A DNA stretch of 64,000 nt from Lasiosphaeria ovina. Taxonomy: Eukaryota; Ascomycota; Sordariomycetes; Sordariales; Lasiosphaeriaceae. The stretch is from positions 1,240,001 through 1,304,000 of the forward strand of contig JAULSN010000001.1 of NCBI GenBank assembly GCA_033439765.1, written 5' to 3'. This document shows, in pieces, positions 23,083-33,383 of the stretch. Every line of letters begins with the position of its first letter. The first letter of the stretch is position 1. Both the position numbers and the translations under genes were made by a program. A model generated the notes under the pieces. That model saw nothing but the letters and a program-made list of their open reading frames with translations, had not been told where the DNA came from and did no database searches.

Positions 23083-25760
23083 CCTGACCACAATCCAAGA
23101 TGGGCCGTCGCAATGCCGTCGCGGTAGAGGAGAGAGGAGGACAAAAGGCGCCTTTCGTATTGTTCTCTCTGATGATGTTGTGTGAGTGTATCGCTTTCGT
23201 CCGATCGGTTACCGGACAGGGCAGGAGCCGAGAGCGCGGAGGGTGTGGCGGGCAGAAGCAGAGCAAGAGAAGGGGGAGGGGGGGCAGATGCACGGCGAGG
23301 ATCGGCGGGGCCGGACCCTTATGTACGAGCGCAATGCAGTAGCGTAGCGCACCTTGTCCTGTCGTCTTGGCCTGTTAATGTCCACCTTAGTGCTGGCTGC
23401 CGAAGTGGTGCGGTAGTGCGGTCTGGTCTCGTGGCTGGGCGCTGTCGGGGAGGGGCGGGGCTTGGTGGTCTGTTAGAAGGCGGCGACGGGTATTGTGAAG
23501 CTAAAGTTGTGGGAAGAAAGGCGACGGGAGCTGAGAGCTGAGCTGAGGTGGCGCCCGAATTCCGTGGATGGATAGCATGAATGCCCTGGCCTGGCCTTTG
23601 CGGAGAAGCGACGAGAGACGGAAGCTCTGATGGGAACTCGTTGCGGTCCGGCACTGGCTGGAACCGGGCATACGCTAGCTAGCCTAGCAACAGTAGGTAC
23701 CTAGACTTACAAGGGCCTAGGGCAGGCTCATGCTGGTAGGGTTGGAACTTGCATGTACATACATACCCGAACACCGGACTACGTAGTGCTAGCAAATCCA
23801 AGTGCTTACCTTCCGCATTACGGTCCCCACGGGTCTATGAGATGACGGCCCAAACAGTCAAAGACTCGGAATGTCTTGGGCCAGCGGGCTGGCGCTGGGG
23901 TTTGCTGGGGTTGTGCAACCGCGCCGGCCCCGTCGACCCGTCGCCCGCCTACTGAACCTTGGAGGCTTGGACCTAGGTTGGACCTACCTACCTTAAGTTG
24001 GGGGAATACTGGAGGTTCAGTTGCACATGTTCGGGTGGTCAGGAACATGCCTGCTCGGAGACTCTGGGAGCTGACTAGGTGGGCCAATCGAGTCCCGTCA
24101 GTGAAGGTGGGCTGCCGTGCCTGCATGGCGTGCAGCAGGTGCAGGTGAAAGAATGTGGTGGAGCCCTGGAGGCAACCTGGGCTGGTAACGGAATGCCACA
24201 GGTCTCTACAAGTCTTTTTGGAGGACCATGGATGGATAGGTAGAAATTGGAAAGCGCATGCATCCTAAAGTGGGAGTCCTGTCCCCGGCAGACCACCACC
24301 TAAGGGCCTGCGCAGCAAATCAAGTGGCTTTCGCACACTCGCGGCCAGACTCGACTGATGGCATCGAGACGGCCTCCGCATGAGAGATTTTGGAATTTGC
24401 CATCGATAAAGAATACATGTCCAACTATCCGTGCATACTCCCGTCTTTTGGCCGGCGACTCACGGCTGGCTGCAACTCATCACTCACTCGCCTGTCAAAC
24501 ACGGACACATACTGGGTACCCAAGTATCTCCATTTCTGGTATAAGACAGGAAGCTCTGGTAGTGGAAGGATAGGGATGGGCGATAAGGTTAACGTTGGTG
24601 GGGGTCTTCCAAGTGCTTGAGTGCCCGCCCTGGTATTTCACTTTACTGTGTACCGGCGTGCAGGGTCCTAGTCCCACTTCTCCACTGTAGGCCGAGAGGC
24701 GGGGTTTGACAGATCTGTCGTCGTGCGAAGAATTTCATCCTTTCACTCCCTGTCTGGACGGTAGTATAGATGGAACTGTTTGAGTTTGCCTTGCCGACCA
24801 ACATACTTTCATGCCCCGAGGCACGGCTTCAGATCCCACCCACCCAACAACCTATACGGATACCAGGCCAAACAATGGATGTGCTGCCGGCAATCGAGGG
24901 CCACGCAGCAAATTCCCACGAGAGACAGACACACGGACGGCCGGCCGGATTTCGGTCGTCTTGAGCCCAACGATGCACGTCCAAAGTCATTTTGGAGCAC
25001 AAACGAAGGTGAAAGACAGACAGACGTCTGTCTCACTCAGTGGCCGGGTGCGGGGTCGTTCCCAACAGGGCATGCATCGCTCGGTATCGGTGAATTGCCT
25101 TCCTAGGCTCTGGGTGCGAGATGGCCAAGAAAGTTCGAGAGTGAGTGAGTGGCACCGAGTATACTCGTTGGAACTCCCGTCCTGTCTGGTCTGTATGGCA
25201 TGGCACGGATGATTCCATTACGGATTCGGAGTCGGTCGTTGCAGGCTTCGCATCCGCATGCAGCAAACGCTGTATGTACAGCACCGTTGAGATAAGACAT
25301 GGGACATAGGGCGCCAGCTGAGGTGGGACAAAAAGACTGTCAATCGGCTTCGGCTCGTGGCACCTCCAGGTCTTGTCTTGTCTTGATTGACTTGACTTGA
25401 CGAAAGACGTATCCGCAGGCAGGCCGTATCCGAGACCAGGGAAGCAGGCGCCGGCTGCTTGCTACGTATGGATTGGTACCTACCTTAGGTACATACTAAC
25501 GTCTACTATCCTGTCGTGGCCGCCAGACGAAAATGCAACCGGGGACGACGACTGAATGACTGGCCACGACTTTGCTCCCACTGTCGGGCTCCATACCAAA
25601 CAATACTTCCATGTTTGGGAAGATTCTCCGGAGACGGCTTGGTATCAAACTCACGGTGCTGCGCGCCCCTGGGCCCTGATCCCTTCCTGGCTGCTGTGCC
25701 GCTGACTAGAAAGAGCACAAACGGAACAGAGCATGTTTGTTTCTATTGAGTGTTTCTCGG

Positions 25761-25800
25761 CCTGACCTGACCTAACCTGACCTAACCTAACCTAACCTCG
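25761..25800 (+). repeat. Degenerate pentanucleotide array (CCTAA/CCTGA)8
   Basis: Eight consecutive 5-base units, each CCTGA, CCTAA or (last) CCTCG. The period is 5, so it is not the 6-base fungal telomere repeat CCCTAA. Confidence 0.85.
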
Positions 25801-26333
25801 CAGTCTGCGCGAATTCCCTTGCCGCCTTAGAAGAAACCCTGATGAGGGCATGTGTGCGTGGGTTGGTGTGCGTGCGCGTGCGAGCGTTGCGTGTGTTTGT
25901 TCGCTCGGTCGGATCCCCAGCCCCGCCATTCCAGTCGATGTTATCCTTACTCACGTCCATCGTTCGGGTCCTGGGAGGTGGCCGGATGATGAGATGAAGG
26001 GACCAACCACGCCGGCCTTGTTCACAGTTCGGTTACCACTCTGCGCGCGCCTTCTACCTGCCTTGTCCGGCCCGGTGGGTTGTTTGGTTTCGCCTGGTTG
26101 CGAATCAATCCTCCGCCATGGCTATGCTATTGGTGGGCGAGCGAAGTATTTGTCCAAGAAACATTCAAGCCACACGGAGATAGCTACCAATCCGTCGACG
26201 GGATTATTCGCTGCCAACATATAAAAAAATCACAAGATGCGAACACGCATTGCTCACCTTTACGCCATCTTCTTCGGTGCTGAGGAGATAAAGAGGAATA
26301 TAAGGTGGGGAGAGGAGAGGCGCGGCCGCGCGA

Positions 26334-26354
26334 GTGATGAGTGATGAGTGATGA
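26334..26354 (+). repeat. (GTGATGA)3 tandem repeat
   Basis: Three exact 7-base copies followed by a one-substitution partial copy. Confidence 0.85.
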
Positions 26355-28748
26355 TGGATGAGCGGGTTTTCAGGCGCGCTGATCTGGCTTGCATCTTCCT
26401 ATCGCCCGGACCCGGTCACCCTCGTTTCTCATTAGGTTGCGGTCAGGTGGGCGGGCCGGTTTGTGGCGAATCCTTCCCTCGCTAGGTGTCGAAATATTCT
26501 GCAGATGCCCGGCATTCCATCCTTGCGGGACTCCTCTGACGGCCGTCCAAGATGGCCGCTCGGCAGGCGGTGTGGACGGCGCGTACCTCTCCCTGGCCAA
26601 TCAACGGCCCACGGCCCTGTTTTGCTGTCCGCCGGCAGCGGCCGTGGCTGCCCGCCGTCTTGTTCGTAGTGTGCATACATCAGGTACATACCCACACACA
26701 CGACTGCTGCCACCCACGGCAGGAGTAATAAGTCGCTGCTGGCGAATGGGAAGTGTTGCACCAAGCAGAGCTGCCCGGACAGGAAGCTCCAGGCCCGATA
26801 TATTCCAGACTATTGGGCCTCGGGACCTGGCGTCCATCGTCCCCACGCGACGACATGGACCTCTTGTCTTCTCAGTTCGCCGACTTCCCGGACATCACCT
26901 GACTGACTCGGGCCGCCTCCTGGCCGCTCGACAGCCCTCGTCGCCCCGCTCAATATTAGTAGTATGGGTACCTACGGGCTGGACGAGGGCCGGTCCGGCC
27001 GGACTTCAGCCGGTCAACAAACACGTCTGATTCGGATTCTTGCTTACCCGAACCGCGGCCGGACCGGGCGTGTCGGGACATGCAGACCGACTTGATCGGC
27101 AACCCGAAAGCCACCAGCCAGCTGTGAAATTCTGATGAAAACGAATCACTTCCCACCGGAAAAGTTGCATCGCAGCACTGCTCTTCTTTTGGATGTTAAG
27201 AGGAGAATACATTAGGTCCCTGGCGGGGGTTTTACCCGCGACAGAGGAGAACCTTGGGTCTCGAAATGAGGCCAGACGGACCCAGGAAGGGGGCCGGGAC
27301 AAACGGCCGCGTGGAATCATCGACAGCCACCGCGAACGGCGTGTCCCCACACCACCACCATGCCTGCCATGCACTACAGATGTGCTCTAGGAAAATGACT
27401 CTACCACTCGCCAGGTAGGCGACCCGATAGAAGGAAAAAAAAAGTTCTCCCCTTCTAGGTCATTTTGCCTGTCTTGCACGTCACGAGCGCCACCCGAACG
27501 AGGGGGTTTTCCGTCTTGGTGCTTTCCTCTGTTCCTTTTCCTTCTCTATTGATTCCCTGGCGGCGACGACATCGGACGGCATACTTTTGGGACGACCCTA
27601 CCCCATGGACATGCCCACACTTGTTGCTCCGCGCGCATGCGTGGGTAATGATAGAAGGTACAGTTAGAGTCCCGGTAGTGATGACGCGGACTCTCTTCTC
27701 TTTCTTTCCTCCTTATTGTTCCATGTTGCTCAGAGACCACTTCCTGACCACACAAGTCCCCCAGGCTTGGCAGCGCGCGCGCATTTCGCTCCGTGGGCTG
27801 GTTTGGGGGACAGAATTATACGATGGATATCGAAGATTATAATGTCGGAAGAAGAATAAAAGAAAAGAAAAGAAAACAAAAGGGAAGCCTCATTTTCGCG
27901 TTCACCGGAGAACTAAACAAGTCTATCCTGTGGAGCGGTGACTGAAAACAATGGGTTTACTATAGATGGTACAATAATCCTTCAATAAACAGAAATATTA
28001 CTTGTAGCTTTTGACATTTAGCATCTTTCGAAGCCCCTTTCTTCTCTCCCCATCACCCGTCGCGACTTCAAAAATCAAAACTATGAGGCCCCTTCCCTAC
28101 GTGAGGCAGAAGACCTGAAGTCTTGAAGAGTACCCGAGTACCCCTATCCGAGCAAGTTCGGAACAAGTGCGTGGAAACACACAGCAACAAACACCAAGAC
28201 CAAGGGCATTAACCGTAGGGATGAGCGGAAAATATACCTCCCAGATATATATGTTTACGCTGTGCCTGCCTCGTCTACCTGGAGATACATATAGGTATAG
28301 GTGGAGAAACAATTGTTGAGCAGGATAAATACTAAAACAGAATACAGATTGCCTCCTCCCGTTTCCATGTCTACCTACCTACCCTTTGTTTCTGGGGTGG
28401 TGGTACTGTACCGTGCAAACGCCGTGAAGTCGTCGCCTTGCTCGCTCGCTCGCCCGCTTGCTCCGTTGAAAGTCCAAAAATGGAAAGGAAAAAAAAGAAG
28501 AAATAAAAAAGCAAGATACCTCCACATATATCTTAGCCTGCGGCGTGGTTGCCGACTTTTTGAAACTGGCCAAAATCGAGCTGTTTCCAAAACCCATGTA
28601 TCAAATAGCAACACCCTTCCATCTTTTGATCCTGATATCGTCTGCATTGTCTACCACAGTGTATCGAATATATCCTTTTTAGTATTCCATCCAACTTTGT
28701 ATCCGAAGGTGGGCGGAAGAGTCGGACGGAAGACTTAAAGCGAGAATT

Positions 28749-31032
28749 TTACTCTCGACTCCACCCGAGGTCGGGATATTTCCTCCCCCCGACGCCCGTG
28801 ACGACGGGACTGGGCATGCGGTCGCGGTCGCGGTCTCCTCGCTCCCGGTCGCGTTCACGGGGCACGCGGGGCTCGTCGCGCCTCAGCCTCTCCCTGTCCC
28901 GGTCCCGGTCCCGGTCCCTATCCCTATCCCTATCGGGATCTCGGTTCCGTTCGCGCTCTCTGCCGGACGGCGCCGAGCCCCAGTCGTCCCGCCGGCGGTC
29001 AATGTCGGCATGGCTGCTCGTGCGGCGGTGGGAGTCGGGGCGGGCCAGGTAGGGCCCGCGCGTGAAGCTGCGGGGCGAGGTGTCGTCGTCATCCGAGTCG
29101 CCGCCGCGCTCGCGTTCTCTTCGCGAGCCAGAGGTGCGCGGGCGGTCGCCGCTGAGGCGGGCCTTGTCGTCGCGGTCACGGTCGCGGTCGCGGTCCCGGG
29201 GATGTTCCTTGGGGCGGTCAGATCTCTCCCGCACTACCGTCCGATCCCTGTCTCTGTCTCTGTCCCTGTCACGATCCCGGTCTCGGTCTCTTTCCCTCTC
29301 ACGGTCCCAGTCTCGCTCCCGGTGGCCGTCCCTCTCTCTGTCCCTCCGAGCCCTCAGGCGGCGCGCGGCTCTCTCGGGGTCCGAATCATCAAGCTCTTCG
29401 CCCGAATATGTCCGGGGCAGCCGCACCCCATGCAGGATATCGTCTCTTGAGCTCCGCGCGGACCCGCTCGTGTGCCCCTCCTTGCCCCGCGAGCCACTCC
29501 GTTGACGTTCCGATGCGACGGAACCAGGAAGAAAGCTGGAGAGCTTCTCCTTACCGATATCGACTATGTCAAAAAAGCTTCTCTTTTTTTGATCTTCGGC
29601 GCGTGTGTATATTCGCGCCACCTCGGGCGCGGTAAGCGGGACTCCCCCGGGCGTCGTTGCGGGCGAGCGGGAGCGGGAGCTGGGATGGGCGTGTGAGGGT
29701 CTGACTCTGGGGGAATCCTCGGGACCAGTAAAGACATGGCGAACGGCGATCGGAGGCGGATCTCTGGAACGGCGCTTGGTTGGGGCGGGCTTTACGGTGT
29801 CGGGGCTTAGGGGAATGTCGTCCGTCTCGGACGAGGTGCTGTATTGCCGGGGTTGGCTGTGACGTCGCTGGTTCGGGTTTGGACTGCGCTCGGGCACGAT
29901 ATGTGGGACACGCACTGGACGAGACTCCTGAGGTTGGTGGGGAGGATAGTCGGAAAGGCTCCGGCGGCGAGGCTCGTCGGAAGACGAGCCCTGGCGCCGC
30001 GGATAGTGTTCGCGGTCGCGGTCGCGGTCGCGGTCTCGATCTCTCTCGCGGGCCCGATCTCTCTCGCGCTCGCGCTCGCGCTCCCGTTCGCGCTCGGGGG
30101 ATCGCCCCACGCCCGAGGAGCTCTGACGGACAGGGTGCGGGGCAGGACCCACGTGGACGTGCGAGTAAGGAACCTTGCGTTCGGAGAAGTAGTCGTGTGG
30201 GGATGCCGGGTTGATGCGAACATGCGAGTAGGGAACCTTGCGGTCGGCAAAGTCGGGCCTCGGCTCCTCCTTTGGCGTTGCCTCCTCGCGCAACCTGACC
30301 GCGCAGCCCCGGTGCCAGCGGTCGGTATCGGGGTCCGTGTCGGTGGGCAGGGATTCGGCGGGTAGGTCGGGGGGGAACACGGACCCGTCGTCGGGGTTCT
30401 TCAGACCCCAGTTGCGTACGGCGAACTGTAGCACGGGAACATGGACCTGCGGCTCTAGCAAAATCTGGATAGCTTGCCACCTCGAGAAGCCCTTGACGGT
30501 GAGGGCCGGGACCGAAGGGGCGATGAAGTCATTCTCGGTGGGCAAGAGGAGGTGCTGGCAGCCCTGGACCTGGTAGATGAATGATATCGACTGAGCCGAC
30601 ATCTCGACGAAAAGACCTAAGGCCGGGTGGAAACATGTGTGTTAGACGCCAGCCAGACAGACACGCCAGCAGCAAGCCGAACCGAGCCCAGCCCGCGAAG
30701 AGATGCTCACTGTCATAGTTGTGCCCGGCCGCTTGATAGAAAGCAGCCATCTTGCCGGGCGTCAGGTACTTTTCGTTCTTGTCGCCAACATCGCTTATCT
30801 ACAGGCACAATCACAATCGAATTAGCAGGCCAATCATTCCGACAACCCCGCGCTCGCTCGCGCAAGGCAGTCAGGCGGCGGCGGCGGACGAGCAACGCAC
30901 AATGTGGAGGGCGACGGCTCTCAAGAGGGCGTCGAAGAGGGGCGTGGGACTCGGGATGGGCTTTTGCGAATCAAACAGGGCGCCATAGAAGGCCTTCCCA
31001 TCTTTGACGGTGTCGCCTGCTGGAGCGGCCAT
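28749..31032 (-). CDS. DUF7514-like protein with long Arg-Asp/Arg-Glu repeat tail
   Basis: Exons 31032-30901, 30798-30711 and 30616-28749 (minus strand) give 695 residues. Joining the first two short exons to the third yields a continuous N-terminal domain of about 190 residues: FYGALFDSQKPIPSPTPLFD, LLRAVALHISDVG, YLTPGKMAAFYQAAGHNYDS, then LFVEMSAQSISFIYQ, and the segment around ALTVKGFSRWQAIQILLEPQ. This matches my memory of fungal DUF7514 proteins, whose function is unknown. The remaining ~500 residues are disordered: a repeated KVPYSHV pair, then alternating ER/DR dipeptides, Ser/Arg-rich stretches and further RD runs, resembling SR/RD domains of RNA-processing proteins. Both introns are GTGCGT/GTGAGC to TAG. 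The repeat-coding DNA is built from CGGTCG/CGGTCC-type hexamers. A role in nuclear RNA condensates is a guess only. Confidence 0.82.
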
Positions 31033-33383
31033 CGCGACAGCCTCTCAAGCCAGCTTGACGTGTGGTGGAGAGCAGCAAGGAGCGGCGCCCGGCGATGGCT
31101 GTCATTGATAGCAGGTAAATCGGTGGCTAATGTAGGCGGTCGACGAATCAGTCTTGTCGCGATGTCGGTCGGGCGTTATCGCGGTCGTGGAACACGATCC
31201 AAGACAAACGGCGGGACGGTCGACAGCGGGGTTTATGGTTATGGTGTGTGGTGCATGCGGATCACGGCAGCGCAGCGGCGGCGGCGGCAGCAGTGCGTGC
31301 CAATATAATCTCAAAATAATACGTAGCCAGCCAGCCAGCCATCCAGTTGCGAGCGAAACCCAGCCAGCTTTCTCTTTCTCGATTTGCAGATACTGCCTAC
31401 CCACCTACCTACCTTGCCTGCCTGCCTACGGTTCGGCAGGTAGATTCAGGTGGCAGATCTAGGCTGACAAGCAACTCTTGGGACTTGCAGGAACCCCGAA
31501 GGTCAAGGCGCATCACAGAGCGGCGGCGGCACGAGAAGGCCTCTGCTTGGTGCGCCCGGGCACTGCAGCTTCGCTTGCTTCGTGGGGATGCTTGAAAATA
31601 GAGAGTCTTGCTCGGGCTAGGTCATACCTAGGCAGATTGAGTCAAACGGCGGCCCGGTTGTCGCCTGCCTACCATATCGCTGGGTTGGGCCGCAAAGCTG
31701 TACGACGACTGGTCCAGCAATCCTGTCTGTCGCCAGCCAGAGCACCTACCTTACATGTACGTAGCTGCGGCAGAAGGCGAGCAGCGCCGCAGTGTCCGCC
31801 GCATCGTCTCCAACATGATTTGACGCAATTCATAGGTGGCCGCCCTCCGGTCTTGACTTTGGTTCCTTTGGGGGGAGGCGGGGTTCGAGCTGTCTGCCCG
31901 GGACACCTGTGAGAGACGGACACGTGCTGGCCCCTCCCTGTCCCAGTCCGCTGTGGGGCCAGTGACAGGGTACCTAGGCGGGTGGAGCAGAGCCACATCT
32001 TAGGCAAAACCGCTTGAGTGTTGGAAGCAAATCCTTCAACAACAAGAACAACTCTGAAGCTATAAAACGCTCTTTGATGACTTGCAAAGGCTTGACAGTC
32101 TAGTCATCGCCGGCCAGCTGAATGTTTGACTCCATCTCGGTAACCAGACTAGTAGCATTCCACGGGTCCAAGGTAGGCATTCTTCTGCGTCTTAGTATCC
32201 AACTTAGCGGCAATCTCAGCTTCAAGCCCTCAACTGTGCCTCATCTAGACCAAGCTAAATGCCTCCCGCGGCGGGAGGCCTGTCTGATGACGTGGGACGT
32301 GTATAACAGGGAACCGTTGCCGAAGAATTTGATGGGAGCAACCTCGTTATTCTGCCTGTATCCGTAACACAGCTAAAGTACTTACTTTTTGAGTACTGAG
32401 TACGCCGACGATCGGTGTTTGGGGAAGGAGTGTACTATGCAAACAGAGAGTAAAAAGTGTCTCACAGGCAGCAACCAGGACGGTGTTATCAATCTGTCAA
32501 GGGTTAGGGTCCAGTAGAGGCTTGCCGCAATTGTAACCGTAACCCAAGTGCGGATTCCGTATCCGGGAAGCGCACATCATAGGGGGCCACATGGGACCTA
32601 CGGTACGTTGGGCAGTGAAACAGATTTTCTCTCCCACGTTCTGGGAGAAAATGAGCTACAACCCCCATTCTTCTGCACCATGCGATTCACTCTCGATGTC
32701 GGAAGCCTCTTCCAAGCTAAGTTCACTGTTTTAGAAGTCGCACAAGACCATCTCCCGCATGCCCCCGAAAGTCTTCGGGGGGGGGGGGGGGGGTTGGAAA
32801 AAAAATAAGACCATATTGCATGAAGGAAAAGACCAATCACAGCCCAGGTCAATTGTCGTACCTGAGCCTAGACCATTGTTGATATTGCCGGCCGAGACCC
32901 GTCGTACCTCCTATCTACTGCCCATAGTCATAGTTTGATCGCCCGCCCCATCAGCTTCTTGCCATCATCGGCATCTCCTGGCCTCTCTGCTTGAGAAAGA
33001 TAATAGCATCCTGAGAAGACCAGCCACTCGCTTTCCTTGTCCCTCGCCTCTTCTGGTCGCTACCCTACTCTTCACGCTCGCCAACAGAGGAATACCGAAA
33101 TCATAAACATGTCAGTTTACTTCCCACGATCAAACTCCGGACCTCTGACAAAAAGTACTGTTGAATGAACTACAGCAACTTGGACATGTTTGCGGTTTCC
33201 CTAGAACTAAGCATACACATTTCAACATATGATCTCTATACAACAACGAGCCGCCTATGTCGTTAACCGCCCCAGGTATTTTTGAACCTCGGAGATTACG
33301 CCCCTACTACCACCTCCTCTCCTTCCGCTAGCTCGACACTTGAGTTGCTGATCTCCAGCGAGAGGTCAAAGTTTCCATTCTTA
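31033..33383. other. Intergenic region with homopolymer G run
   Basis: A 2.35-kb span between two minus-strand genes. The left part is the promoter of the DUF7514-like gene, with CCAG repeats near 31326-31346 and CCTACCT/CCTGCCT runs near 31398-31430. A 17-base G run lies at 32777-32793. The right part (32860-33380) is the 3' flank of the next gene. No coding region is supported. Confidence 0.5.
32777..32793 (+). repeat. G17 homopolymer
   Basis: Seventeen consecutive G bases followed closely by an A-rich stretch. Length in such runs is error-prone in sequencing. Confidence 0.85.

Larger units (their letters stand above)
23083..28748. other. 5.7-kb gene-poor region
   Basis: The longest open frame (26389-27030) has no protein-like composition. 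Contents seen are a degenerate CCTAA/CCTGA array at 25761-25800, three GTGATGA copies at 26334-26354, many GTACATAC/CCTACCT-type short motifs (23690-23760, 23970-23995, 25470-25500, 26960), and A/T-rich sequence at 27830-28080. The left end must include the promoter of the gene starting at 23082 and the right end the 3' region of the gene ending at 28749. No mobile element or RNA gene is recognised. Confidence 0.5.

Noticed and set aside
25761..25800. Interstitial telomere
   Set aside because: The period is 5, not 6, and no exact CCCTAA unit is present; kept only as a microsatellite.
26389..27030. 213-codon plus-strand open frame in the gene desert
   Set aside because: Composition is that of random GC-rich sequence, with no conserved-looking blocks.
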